Assembly (NCBI GenBank): GCA_014155875.1
Contig: JACEFZ010006352.1
Span: 62,001 to 126,000, forward strand
DNA: 64,000 nucleotides
Direction of reading: 5' to 3'
From: Cepaea nemoralis
Lineage: Eukaryota > Mollusca > Gastropoda > Stylommatophora > Helicidae
The notes under the pieces were generated by a model that was given only the letters and a program-made list of their open reading frames with translations, was not told the origin of the DNA and ran no database searches. Below, piece by piece: positions 12,725-23,008 of this stretch. Within the stretch, counting starts at the first letter, position 1; each line of letters opens with the position of its first letter. The position numbers and the translations under genes were made by a program.

Positions 12725-13660
12725 AAGCGTTTTATTGTCAACACTCCAACTTAAAGCTCAGAGGTAACAATCAAGTGATAAAGCATTTCATTGCCGACAC
12801 TCCAACCTGAAGCTCAGAGGTAACAATCGAGTAATACAGCATTTCATTGCCGACAGTCCAACCTGGAGATCAGAGGTAATATTCAAGTGATAAAGAATTT
12901 CATTGTCAACACTTCAACCTGAAGCTCAGAGGTAACATTCAAGTGATAAATCATATCATTGTCGACACTCCAGCCTGAAGCTCAGAGATAACAATCAAGT
13001 GATAAAGCATTTCATTGTCGACACTTCAAACTGAAGCTCAGAGGTAATAATCAAGTGATACACATTGCCGACACTCCAGCCTGGAGATCAGAGGTAATAT
13101 TCAAGTGATAAAGCATTTCATTGTCGACACTCCAGCCTGAAGCTGAGAGGTAACAATTAAGTGATAAAGCATTTCATTGTCGACACTCCAACCTGCAGCT
13201 CAGAGGTAACAATCAAGTGATAAATCATGTCATTGCCGACACTCCAACCTGAAGCTTAGAGGTAACATACAAGGGATAAAGCATGTCATTGTCAACATCC
13301 CAACCTGAGGCTCAGAGGTAACATTCAAGTGATGAAGCATATTTCACAGCCATCAGATGTTTTTCAGCCTGACTGCTCATTGTCCACGCTTCACATCCAT
13401 ATAAAAGTACAGGTTCTATGTAGCATCTCAACACTCTTTTTCTAAATTTCGACTCCAACCTTAAGCTCAGAGGTAACATACAAGGGATAAAGCATTTCAT
13501 TGTCAACACTCCAACCTAAAGTTCAGAGCTAACATACAAGGGATAAAGCATTTCATTGTCAACACTTCAACCTGAAGCTCAGAGGTAACATACAAGGGAT
13601 AAAGTATTTCATAGTCAACACTCCAACCTTAAGTTCAGAGACTCCCATACAATGGATAAA
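12725..13660. repeat. 56-bp minisatellite
   Basis: About 15 units containing AGCATTTCATTGTCGACACT and CCTGAAGCTCAGAGGTAACA at 56-bp spacing (12755, 12811, 12867...). It directly follows the 48-bp array after a 190-bp gap and is split by a 100-bp LINE insertion at 13346-13445. Confidence 0.93.
13346..13445 (-). mobile_element. Short RTE-like LINE insertion inside the 56-bp array
   Basis: The sequence CAGCCATCAGATG...CTGCTCATTGTCCACGC...ATAAAAGTACAGGTT aligns with 56613-56700 of the RTE-like copy there. ATTTC occurs at both edges (13341-13345 and 13446-13450), consistent with a short target duplication within one array unit. Confidence 0.7.
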
Positions 13661-13689
13661 GAGGACATTTGTTTTTAATTTCATTCTTT

Positions 13690-13786
13690 TGCAGGTCGTT
13701 GCAGTCAACCACACCCCCTACTGGCTGTTTGTGACTTACTAGACGATTTTACGTTCAGTGGTTTGTCATTTATTTCTGAACGAGAG
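13690..13786 (-). mobile_element. SINE A fragment (3' half)
   Basis: Contains the tail-side module CAGGTCGTTGCAGTCAACC and TTGTCATTTATTTCTGAACG shared with the SINE A copies. The tRNA head is missing; the fragment ends at an ATA microsatellite. Confidence 0.6.
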
Positions 13787-13810
13787 ATAATAATAATAAT
13801 AATCATAATC

Positions 13811-13878
<68 letters not shown>
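13787..13878. repeat. ATA microsatellite
   Basis: About 30 AAT/ATA triplets, ending 27 bp before the CuB exon. Confidence 0.95.
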
Positions 13879-13905
13879 TGACGATTGTTGTCTTTCCTGT
13901 TATAG

Positions 13906-14131
13906 GTACGAGGACATAATAGTTTCGCCGCAAGTACAGCAGCGATTCAACATGGAGTTGCATCATGGCGGTATTCACATTTTCTGTGGGGGAACTGTGA
14001 GCCAGCTGGACACTGCAGCTTTTGATCCCGTCTTTTTCCTGCTTCACGCTTTTGTCGACTTCATATGGGAACTCTTCAGAACAAAACTCCGGGCTAGCGG
14101 TTTCGACCCAGAGCGGTATCCGGATATAGTG
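13906..14131 (+). CDS. Tyrosinase exon: CuB copper site
   Basis: Acceptor TATAG ends at 13905; the leading G completes AG|G (Arg). The exon codes RYEDIIVSPQVQQRFNMELH and onward, including the H-x3-H pair HGGIH (His codons 13964 and 13976) and DPVFFLLHAFVDFIW, whose His at 14045 is the third CuB ligand. The latter fits the tyrosinase CuB signature D-P-x-F-x3-H-x3-D. The residue before the ligand His is Leu where most family members have His; the ligand itself is kept. The exon closes with ERYPDIVV-type sequence and donor GTAAGT at 14132, phase 0. It starts 27 bp after an ATA microsatellite, so little room is left for a normal branch point and pyrimidine tract. Confidence 0.93.
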
Positions 14132-14149
14132 GTAAGTCCATGGGCATTC

Positions 14150-14235
14150 CACCACACACACACACACACACGCACGCACGCACGCACGCACGCAGGCACG
14201 CACGCACGCACACACGCGCACACACACACACACAT

Positions 14236-14322
<87 letters not shown>
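14150..14322. repeat. CA/CGCA/TA compound microsatellite
   Basis: CA repeats, then CACG blocks (14170-14220), CA again, then about 74 bp of TA. It starts 18 bp after the CuB exon donor. Confidence 0.95.
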
Positions 14323-14324
<2 letters not shown>

Positions 14325-14630
14325 AGTGGGGAATCTTGCGTAAGCGTAGAAAGTTGCGACTGGTTGAGGGAATCTGAGAGTACCCCTGGTACCAAGCATC
14401 TTATACATGGTTACTTCAATGCGCGCGACAAAGAGTCGGACAGACCTGGCGAGAACAGACATGGTACTGCTCTCGCTGAAGCCTTGCTTGACATGGATAC
14501 GGGGGGCCAACTAGGCTAGCCATTGACTTGGCACTTGTATCCTAAGAAGCGGCATCAGACATAAAATAGAATGTCCTTGGGGTCCATGGAAGCGACCACC
14601 TCCCCTGTTCTGTACTGGTACCTAGGTCCA

Positions 14631-14856
14631 CCACACAAAAGACGTTAGTTGCATGTCCTTTACATGTGGTAGCAGTCAACCCCAGCAACAACTCTTTGGC
14701 TCTTCTTGATTCCTTGACAAGGTTACGTTCTGTAGTTTGCCATTGTTTTCAGAACGACCGGCACCCACACCATTTTATAAAACACCAACACAGCTTTGTT
14801 TCGAACGTGGGTTTGCGGGATTACGAACTGCGTCCGTAACCTCTTCGTCACGGAGC
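14631..14856 (-). mobile_element. SINE A, variant head, nested in LINE group A
   Basis: Read on the - strand it has a tRNA-like head (GGAGC...AAGAGGTTACGG, ...CACGTTCGAAAC), the core CAGAAAACAATGGCAAACTA, and a tail GGACATGCAACTAACG. A 7-bp duplication AGGTCCA (14624-14630, 14857-14863) splits the LINE motif that is uninterrupted in the copy at 34188. Confidence 0.75.
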
Positions 14857-15958
14857 AGGTCCAGCAAAGCCAAGACTATCAGAGCTCTCAAGGCATTCCA
14901 TTATGATCGCGACCAATCTTCGCTCATTGGCCGCCTGAGATCTCATGGGTGGTCTAAAACAACAAGAAGAATCTGAACACAACCACTATGATGGAAACAG
15001 GAAGTGGAGCAACGTAGAGGGAAAGAGGGCGGCCATAAGGAATTGGTAAGAATTGACACCAAGCAGCAGAGACCAAAAAGTAGTAGTAACAGTTTATAGG
15101 TGGGTTTGTGACATTGGTATAGTTCTGGAAGCTGCACAGACAGATGAAGATGATAACAACCGACATATGACAACTGACAAGGACAAGGGATAGGCATTCC
15201 TTGCACGATTTCTAAAACAGACTGACTAGCAGGACAGGGCTATCAGGGATACGGTCAGAGAGGTCTTGTCACAGGCCACTAGGAAAGACTACTATGAAGA
15301 CATGGTACAGGTAGAGGATATTAGACGTGTGCTGAAGAGAACTAAAGGCACAGCACCAGGCCCGGATGAGGTTAGGTACACCCATATGAAGAACATGAAC
15401 GATGGTGACTTGGGCAGATGGTTTTTTATTTCAACCTTAACATGAATACGACAGAAATACTCCAGGATTGATTGCACAGCTACCTTGTCCTACTCCCAAA
15501 GCCAGGCAAGGATGACTCAAAACTAAATGGATATAGAATTATCACCTTGTAAAACACTCTTGGCAAAGTACTCGAGAAGATAGTAGCATGCAAGCTACAG
15601 CACCACTTGGATAGATGTAAACTGCTCCCCAAAGGGCTTGGGAGTTATCGGCCTGGGAATGACACTTGGGCCAACATGGCAACATTTGCATTCGATATCT
15701 ATGAGGGCTTCCGGAATAAACAAGAGAAGGTGGCGATGGCACTTGACCTGGAATATGCTTACAACAGAGTTAGATATGATCGTTTCATGTACACCTTTTT
15801 GGACATGGAGGTCTGCCCTTGGATTGTCACATGGATTGCGGCAGTACTTCATGAGCGTAAGCTTGCACTTCGCATGGGGTCATGGACTTCTGACTTCTGT
15901 ACTATAACAACCGAGCTGTCACAAGGATCTGCCATGTTCCCAGTGCTCTTTAATGTAT

Positions 15959-16205
15959 TTTTGTTTTGTTGTTGCATATCCTTTACAGGACATCGCTGTC
16001 AACACCAGCATCTTTCAGCTGTATGTTGATTTCTTGGCAAGATTACGCTCAATAGTTTGCCATTGCTTTCTGAGCGGCCGGCTCACATACACCGTAAGTT
16101 ACCGATGCGATTCGAACCACTGCTGATTCTAACCGTCATCAAATTACCCACGAGAGTATACGAGATTACGGAGAAAAGTCATAACCTCTAAGCCACGGAG
16201 CCGGC
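15959..16205 (-). mobile_element. SINE A nested in LINE group A
   Basis: A perfect 11-bp target duplication CTTTAATGTAT lies at 15948-15958 and 16206-16216. On the - strand: head GGCCGGCTCCGTGGCTTAGA, B box GGTTCGAATCG, core CAGAAAGCAATGGCAAACTA...TCTTGCCAAGAAATC, tail GGATATGCAACAACAAAAC. Without it the RT block CPVLFNVY is restored. Confidence 0.9.
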
Positions 16206-18094
16206 CTTTAATGTATACAGCAGCAAATTCACAGCTATTGAGGCACCCGGAATTTATATAATCTTGACATTCACAGATGATGCGCTGGTGTACAGACAGA
16301 GATAGAAAGGGAAAGAGTTGCTGGACTTACAGTCGGCAGTAAACAGAGTGGCGGAATATGGTGAATGGACTCAGGGGCCGTAATAAATCCGGACAACGCA
16401 TCGGTTGTTTGTTATTAGATAACCGAATAGTGAAGGCAGATGTCCCATATATTACACTGAATGAATGTCATGTCAAGAAATGAGAGTGTAAACTGAAGTA
16501 CCTGGGAATCACCTTCAACTGATTTATGTCTTTTAATAATCAAATGGAGGCTTTAGTGGTGATGGCTGGATAAGGACTTAATGCACTGGGGGACGATGGC
16601 AGCAACCGGGGTTGACCAGAGATTGCTTTACAAGTTCTTTCAGCAGTTAATAATTTGAGTCATTGAGTATGGTTTGTGGCTGCTGTCAGTATCAAAGAGT
16701 CAGTTTGAAATATTGGAGCGCATACAGAATGCGGCTATGCAGATGATCCTGTAGTGCACATATGACACACCAATTGTGTACATGAGGCATATGCTTGCAC
16801 TACTAACAATTGCCGACAGGCACAGGGTCCTTCAAGTGACATGTTACCTGAGAGCCGTTGTAGAAATTGATCACTCCCTGCATAAAGTCATGGGTATGGG
16901 CAAGGGACAAAGACTGAGAAGAGGCAGGTCCTGGATGGCACAGGCAGAAATATCTTGCAGCCATTTATGTGAAATAGAGAACATCAATCGTGAAATAGAG
17001 TAGGTAAAAGTACCGAATGACATATCGGACTTGCACAAGGTAATAATAACACTGGGTCGTGAGTGTAGAGAATGGGCTGCGGGCAGCACAGATTTTGAGG
17101 TACAACAACTGATCCATGGCAATACACATCAAGGTCACATAGTGATATACACTGATCGGTCAGTGATGAGAAACAGACGTAGTGGCTGGGGTTTCATTGC
17201 CAAGGCTAATGGACGATTCTTGAAAAAGGAGAGTCTGGTATATGAGATTTTGACATTCAGCATGAGAATGGGGGTGGAAGCAGTAACAGCAGCCTACCGA
17301 TGATTGCAGTAGACTACTGCAATACATATTGTAATCATTACGGACTCACGGAATATGCTTTAGCAAGGCGGAGAAAGGAATATTTCATGTAGAATGGCTT
17401 GATTGGCCTCAGATGTCACAGATTGTGATAATTGTATGTATTTTATACACTGGTTATGCGGGAGTGCTGGTGGAGGAATGGCTGGTTGATAGACTGGCGG
17501 GGAATTCACTTCTCGGCGATAGATTACCTATGGATATGAGAGAGGTGGTCGGACGCCTGTAGGACCAGGTGGAGAAATCAATCAATCAATAAATCAATCA
17601 AACTTTATTTACGAGGAGGAGGGGGAACGACTGAGAACACGTATGTGGAGAGAATGACATGGCTGGGGGATAGGCAGGAGTTTTGGACGAATTTAAACAA
17701 CTTAGGGGGAAGACTAAGAGAACTTTAGTCAGATGTCATTTGGAATGATTAGCAATATGGTTCTTCGCTGGTTGTTGAACGAGGGGACGTAGCACGTGTG
17801 GGAATGTGCTGAGTGCAGTGATGTCGATTCTTAGCACAACTCAATCCCAACACAAGGCACTACATTTTTATAGCCCAATCAGCAGCCATGTGGTCAGTAT
17901 TACGTCAGCCGCCTTTACCCTGACAGACATATGCTGGTGCTCACTTCAGGCTGTGCTCATATCAGTTTGTTTTAATGACTCAGATACTGAATGCAAGCCT
18001 TGCCTGATATAGGCCGGCAGGTAAGAGCCCAGTCATTACGCTACGGCCACTCACATGCATGTATGTATGACTGTTTATATTTATGACTGTATGT

Positions 18095-18344
18095 TACAAA
18101 GTTAGTTGCATATCCTTTACAGGACGTTGCAGTCAACCCCAGAATTTTTTGGCTATTCGTGATTCTTGAACAAGTTTACGTTAAGTAGTTTGCCATTGCT
18201 TTCTGAACGACCGGCACCCAAACCATTTCATAAAAAAAAAACCGAACCTAAGGTGGTCTGCTGCCAAATCGCCCACAGCTTTGTTTCGAACGTGGGTATG
18301 CAGGATTACGAACTGCGTCAGCAACACCTTCGCCACGGAGCAGG
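18095..18344 (-). mobile_element. SINE A, variant head
   Basis: Same family as 14631-14856 (shared CAGCTTTGTTTCGAACGTGG on the + strand). CTGTATGT occurs at 18087-18094 and 18345-18352, so it was inserted into a pre-existing TGTA-rich tract. Internal A10 run at 18234. Confidence 0.8.
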
Positions 18345-18915
18345 CTGTATGTATGCATGCATTCATGTCTGGTTGTGTGTGTGTATGTGTGTGTATGTAT
18401 GTATGTGTGTGTGTGTGCGTGTGCGTGAATATGTACATGCATACATGTGTGCATGTATGTCTGTATGCTTGTATGCCTGTGAGTTATGTTTGTATAACTG
18501 TATGTCTGTATGCTTGTATGCCTGTGTGTTATGTTTGTATAACTGTATGTCTGTATGTTTTTATGCCTGTATGTTATGTTTGTATAACTGTATGTCTGTA
18601 TGCTTGTATGCCTGTGTGTTATGTTTGTATAACTGTATGTCTGTATGTTTTTATGCCTGTATGTTATGTTTGTATAACTGTATGTCTGTATGTTTTTATG
18701 CCTGTATGTTATGTTTGTATAACTGTATGTCTGTATGTTTTTATGCCTGTATGTTATGTTTGTATAACTGTATGTCTGTATGCTTGTATGCCTGTGTGTT
18801 ATGTTTGTATAACTGTATGTCTGTATGTTTTTATGCCTGTATGTTATGTTTGTATAACTGTATGTCTGTATGCTTGTATGCCTGTAAGTTTGTATGCCTG
18901 TATGTGCATGCGTAT
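18345..18915. repeat. 45-bp minisatellite in TGTA-rich tract
   Basis: After a GT/TGTA-rich lead (18345-18470), units such as GTTATGTTTGTATAACTGTA-TGTCTGTATGCTTGTATGCCT repeat at 45-bp spacing (18483, 18528, 18573...), about nine copies, in two variants (CTTG or TTTT in the middle). The long Cys/Val/Tyr-rich frame is a by-product. Confidence 0.92.
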
Positions 18916-18969
18916 ATAATGTTACTCATTGTAGGTAGCACTAATGTAACGTGTTTGACCTCTGTCCAG

Positions 18970-19116
18970 CCACCCGACTCACTCCACCACAGTTCCGCTG
19001 CTACTGGCTTTGGGGATCTCCTTCAGGTGCATGGATACTCGAATGCCATCGCAGACACATTTGAATATGCAACTTGCTCCTGTGTGTTCTTCCAAGTCAC
19101 CACAGTGCGGTTCAAG
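18970..19116 (+). CDS. Tyrosinase exon: post-CuB segment (frame break inside)
   Basis: Acceptor CTGTCCAG ends at 18969. Frame 1 gives PPDSLHHSSAATGFGDLL, then HGYSNAIADTFEYA, a conserved block of molluscan tyrosinases that follows CuB. From 19076 the homologous reading moves by +1 to APVCSSKSPQCGS and ends AG at donor GTAAGA (19117), so that AG|A makes Arg with the next exon. The Cys pattern C-x6-C-G-S-R-Y-L of the joined reading fits the Cys-rich module of these enzymes, whereas the unshifted frame (CSCVFFQVTTVRFK) does not and would hit a stop in the next exon. One extra base (or two missing) around 19070-19075 is therefore inferred. Confidence 0.8.
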
Positions 19117-19320
19117 GTAAGACCTACGGTGTTGCCATGGTACCCATAACACATAGAATTACACAGTTGCTTGGTCGGCGGTGCCGAGAATTGACATCGA
19201 ACTGTTAAGAAATGTCCATGAAAGAGCTGATAGACAACTCACACCCAGTGATGCAATTACGAGTATATACACTGATGGGTCTGTGGCATGAGGTGAAAAG
19301 AGTGAATGGGATTTAATTGC

Positions 19321-19323
19321 GAC

Positions 19324-19360
<37 letters not shown>

Positions 19361-19610
19361 TTCGTTCTCTCGCTTTGAACTCAAGAGTAGACCATACATA
19401 TGCTACCACTTCTAGTGTACTGGACTGATTTGTGCGTGTGGATTAGCTTTCCCTATTACCAATGCCCCTCGACATCAGGCGAACCCACTCCGACTTCAGA
19501 GGTGCTTGCTATTTACGTCTTCAAGTCCAGGAGGAGACATCAAAATTTTAGTCCAACTGACCGTGTAGGGGTTGAACCTGCTACCTCGGCATCAGCACAC
19601 CATATATTCA
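19321..19610 (-). mobile_element. SINE B (tRNA-derived, AAT tail)
   Basis: Read on the - strand: GTGTGCTGATGCCGAGGTAG, intact B box GGTTCAACCCC, body with ACCTCTGAAGTCGGAGTGGG and GGGAAAGCTAATCCACACGC, ending in an AAT tail (TTA run at 19325-19361). A second copy in the opposite direction is at 53587-53870. Confidence 0.85.
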
Positions 19611-19698
19611 AAGTCAAATGGACACTGTTTAAAAAAGGAGAATTTGGTGTATGCTACTAAATCCAACATAAGAATGGAAGTTGAGACTCTGACCGCAG

Positions 19699-20002
19699 CC
19701 TACCGATGGTTGGAGGGCAGCATTGCCAGACAGCAGCCTACCGATGGTTGGAGGGCAGCATTGCCAGACAGCAGCCTACCGATGGTTGGAGGTCAGCATT
19801 GCCAGACAGCAGCCTACCGATGGTTGGAGGGCAGCATTGCCAGACAGCAGCCTACCGATGGTTGGAGGGCAGCATTGCCAGACAGCAGCCTACCGATGGT
19901 TGGAGGGCAGCATTGCCAGACAGCAGCCTACCGATGGTTGGAGGGCAGCATTGCCAGAAAGCAGCCTACCGATGGTTGGAGGGCAGCATTGCCAGACATT
20001 TT
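19699..20002. repeat. 38-bp minisatellite made of LINE RNase H codons
   Basis: Eight copies of CCTACCGATGGTTGGAGGGC-AGCATTGCCAGACAGCAG at exact 38-bp spacing (19699, 19737, 19775, 19813...). The unit is the LINE stretch coding AAYRWLEGSIA. As 38 is not a multiple of 3, the frame cycles, yet all three frames stay open. Copies are nearly identical, so the expansion is recent. Confidence 0.95.
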
Positions 20003-20127
20003 GTGTTTGTAACGGACGCAGAGAAAGTGAGTTCCGCTTCAGGCAGTGGAAACTGGCATGTTCCTGCTGGAGTGGCTAGCGTTGCACGACATGGCGGAGA
20101 TGGCGAGCTTAGCATTAATTCTTTGGG

Positions 20128-20173
20128 TTTTTGTTGTTGTTGTTGTTGTTATTGTTGTTGTTGTTGTTGTTTT
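20128..20173. repeat. GTT microsatellite
   Basis: About 14 GTT triplets with one ATT, within the LINE remnant. Confidence 0.9.
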
Positions 20174-20366
20174 GCCTAGGGGGTTGCAGGTTTGCGAGGG
20201 AAAGAACAGGGTGATTGACTGGCTGCTATAGCCCTCTTTGGCAAAGCTATTTTATGATTTAAAAATGATGTGGTAAAGGATCTCAAGGATTGGATGGAAA
20301 GTGCAGCGTTCAAGATGGAGTACCCATATCAGTGAGTAAAGTCTGGGCTTTACTAATAGCGTAGAG

Positions 20367-20723
20367 CAGTGGTTTTCAACCGGTGGGAATTTAGGGTTTC
20401 CAGCGGTGAATTAAGATTATTTCCAGATCGCGTTAATACGAGAACCGATTACTTGATATTGTGATTTCCTTCATACTTTACGGTTCTGTACGTATCACCC
20501 TTCTGAAACTCATTTTATAACGTAAGTAGACCCGCAAATCACGTTTTATGTAGACGTCTAGACTTGTTTTATTATGTGTTATTACATTTAGCTTCCATTA
20601 TTACGTATACTGTGTAAGGGCGGGGTGAGAGGGGAGTATTTTAGGAACGAAATACGAAAGGGGGGATGACGTTCTGAAAATATGGTGAAGGGGGCATGGG
20701 CCAAAAAGAGTTGAGAACCACTA
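20367..20723. mobile_element. hAT-type MITE
   Basis: Terminal inverted repeats CAGTGGTTTTCAAC (start) and GTTGAGAACCACTA (end) match the well-known CAGTGGTTCTCAAC hAT terminus. Length 357 bp, no transposase frame, so non-autonomous. The 8-bp flanks GCGTAGAG and GGGTAGGA agree at only 5 of 8 positions, compatible with an old target duplication. It sits in the LINE remnant. Confidence 0.75.
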
Positions 20724-20849
20724 GGGTAGGAAAAGACATGCGGACTTGTAATCAAATCTTTGCTGGAATAAACAGCTCGTGTACTTTTCGGTTGATTTTT
20801 GAAAGGGGCGGCGAGCATGAGCAGTGATGTCAATTCTTGAATTCAGTAT

Positions 20850-21494
20850 TCAGTGTAGCCATAATGTACACACAACCGCCATCTTTCTACAGCTGCTATT
20901 ATCAGTTTCACAATTATGAAGTACAGAACAAATAATAATCAGATATGGCTACAGTATGTTGCTATTATTACTGTGTCTTTCTGTTTGTCTGCTTGTAATA
21001 ACATATGACTTGTTTTACAACCTAGAACTAGAATACCCAGCTTACACACACAACTACGTACTCAAGGCAGAATATTTGTAGCTTGGTATCATGGCAAATC
21101 CCATGTGCTGGCCGGGAGAGCAAAGGATAGAAACACTGTAACCTAACATGCATGTCGTAAGAGCCAAATAGAGAGGGTTAACGTAAATATGGCTGATTCC
21201 TTTATTTTTAAATATTCTTAGTTTAGCTGCAAAATACAATTAATCATGAATAAGTCTACAACGGGTTTGACGGGAGTTGGTTGCGGAAGTTTGCGCCATT
21301 GGAAGTTGAAAGTAGGCAGAAAAAAGCGATTCTTGTAGGGGAGATCGCTTGCCCCGGCGGTATATTTTATTGTTGATCCAAACGCTTTCATCATGGTTCC
21401 CACATGATGCCAATTGATTGGGTTAGAGTTTGGTGTGATTCTTCCCTTACCTCTGAAAATATTGTGCATAATTTAGTCAATGTGATTGTCTCAG
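20850..21494. other. Intron sequence, nothing recognised
   Basis: AT-rich single-copy-looking sequence before the exon at 21495. Small - strand frames (21054-21239, 21218-21469) have no recognisable motif. Confidence 0.4.
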
Positions 21495-21850
21495 ATATCT
21501 GACCTGTCTGGAGAGAATTGGACGCTGTGTGCCCATTAGCGCAGCCATGGCCCTGTCACTTCCACCTGACCCAGCCACCACTGCAAGCCTCCCCAGGCAG
21601 CCAGCCGCCTGGCCGTGTTGGCGCTGACACCCAGTGCTTGCGACAGGACAAGTTCCTATGGCCAGGCCATTCAGAATGATTTTTGCTGTGACAACAGTTG
21701 TGAATCAAATGAATGGGCCATGATTCCAGTGGAAATTATCAGCGTCAGGCCACCGAATTTCAAAAAATACCACAGCTACCCGGTGCACAAAGGTCGAGTG
21801 AACAGACATGATGACATATACTCTCCACGGGCATATAACCACACAAACAG
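21495..21850 (+). CDS. Tyrosinase exon: Cys-rich linker and C-terminal beta domain (frame break inside)
   Basis: Acceptor GTCTCAG ends at 21494. The 5' part reads YLTCLERIGRCVPIS (completing the Cys-rich module), then a Pro/Ala/Thr-rich stretch. A TGA at 21622 closes that frame, while homology resumes one frame back with CDRTSSYGQAIQNDFCCD, then EWAMIPVEIISVRPPNF and GRVNRHDDIYSPRAY. The QNDF and the IPVEII-RPP blocks mark the C-terminal extension of molluscan tyrosinases. A single base has been lost between 21570 (stop upstream in the second frame) and 21622. Donor GTTAGT starts at 21851; the exon leaves AG, phase 2. Exact placement of the break cannot be set because the spacer is low complexity. 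Confidence 0.8.
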
Positions 21851-21867
21851 GTTAGTATGTGGCGACT

Positions 21868-22275
21868 GTTACATAATGTTTGATCTTGTATTGTAAGTTA
21901 CATACTGTTTGATGTTGTACTGTAGATTACACACTGTTTGATGCTGTATCATAAGCTACATAATGGTGTGTTGTAAGTTACATGTTGTTGCATTTTGTTT
22001 TCCAAGTTACATTATGCTTGATGTTGTATGTTAAGGTGTGTACTGTTTAATGTTGTGATATTGTAGATTACCTTCAGTTGGATGTTGTATTTTAGGTTAC
22101 ACTCTGTTTGATGTTGTAAATTGCATGCTATTTTATGTTGTCTTGTAAGCTAAGTCACATACTCTTTAATGTTGTAATTGAATGTACGTATGTTTAATAT
22201 TGTATTGGAAGTTACATATTATTTAATGATGTATTGTAAGTCACATAATGTTTTGTATTGTATAATAAGTTACAT
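21868..22275. repeat. Degenerate tandem repeat (about 36-40 bp)
   Basis: Recurring TGTTTGATGTTGTA and GTAAGTTACATA blocks, about 11 divergent copies. The same pattern resumes at 23009-23060 after a LINE fragment, which shows the array predates that insertion. Confidence 0.8.
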
Positions 22276-22284
22276 AATGTTTGA

Positions 22285-23008
22285 AGACCACATGAATAGT
22301 CTAAATGAAATGTGTAGGGAACATAACATGAAAATTAGCACAAGTAAAACAGAGGTATTGACTTTAGCTAAAGAAGATAAAACAACAACGATCCACCTAA
22401 ACGAACATCCCTTGAAACAATAAAGAGTTTCAAGTACCCAGGAAGTATAATATAATCAAATGGCAAATCAGAAGACGAGATCGAAAATAGATGCAATAAG
22501 GCAAATCAACTCATTGGACAAATGGCACCAATACTAAAGAACAAACATGTATCAATAACTACTAAGAAAGCACTTTACAACACAATCTTCCTACCAACTC
22601 TATGTTACCAATGCCAAACCTGGACAATGACAGAAAAAGAGAAAAGAAAAATTATAACAACAGAAATGAGATTCCTGAGAGTAATACACAATGTATCAAG
22701 AAGAGATAAAATCAGAAATGAAGAAATCGGACTAAAGTGGGGGTTATAGCTGCACTAGATTTTATTATAAGGCAGCAAGTAAAATGGTTTGGCCATTCAA
22801 GTAGATTACCAACTAACTGCATACCACAACAAGCAATGATGTACAGACCACGGGAAGCAGAGGAAGAGACCGACCACGTAAAAGATGGACGCAGGGAATA
22901 ACAGAGTCCATGGGAACATCGAAACATGAAGCCCATAAGCCGGTACTCTCCCGCTGTTTATATTTCACCTCGATACCGCAAGGTACAAGAGTAACATGAT
23001 GAGATGAG
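22285..23008 (+). mobile_element. LINE fragment (post-RT to 3' end) inside tandem array
   Basis: Codes HMNSLNEMCREHNMKISTSK, then ALYNTIFLPTLCYQCQTWTM and RRDKIRNEEIG, the thumb/C-terminal part of an endonuclease-type LINE without RNase H. AATGTTTGA occurs at both edges (22276-22284, 23009-23017). 5' truncated and frameshifted. Confidence 0.75.

Larger units (their letters stand above)
14323..17830 (+). mobile_element. LINE group A copy with two nested SINEs
   Basis: A copy of the element at 2640-6210: endonuclease (YFNARDKESDRPGEN-like, about 14410), RT with KGTAPGPDEVRYTHM (about 15350), GLGSYRPGNDTWANMATFAF and DLEYAYNRVRYDRFMYTF (15640-15800), FTDDALVYRQ (about 16275; the usual Ala of the box is Thr), RNase H IYTDRSVMRNRRSGWGFIAK (17145-17210) and the 3' end RWLLNEGT...WECAECSDVDS (to 17830). 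Many stops; dead. SINEs occupy 14631-14856 and 15959-16205. A TCAA-rich piece with AACTTTATTTACGAGG at 17577-17630 is a further small insertion. Confidence 0.85.
19185..20850 (+). mobile_element. LINE group A RNase H to 3' end, heavily interrupted
   Basis: RNase H begins at about 19258 (ITSIYTDGSVA-like), is cut by a SINE (19321-19610), resumes as LFKKENLVYATKSNIRMEVE (19630-19690), is expanded by a 38-bp tandem array, resumes again as ARHFVFVTDAEKV (20000-20035), and continues past a hAT MITE (20367-20723) to the 3' end near 20850. Confidence 0.7.

Noticed and set aside
9365..13660. CRISPR-like array
   Set aside because: Units are contiguous without unique spacers, and the sequence is eukaryotic.
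18166..19149. 327-residue Cys/Tyr-rich protein
   Set aside because: It runs through a SINE, a TGTA minisatellite and an intron; only the last part overlaps the tyrosinase exon.
19572..20179. Tandem-repeat protein with TAAYRWLEGSIA units
   Set aside because: It is a minisatellite within a dead LINE RNase H; the 38-bp period shifts frame at every unit.
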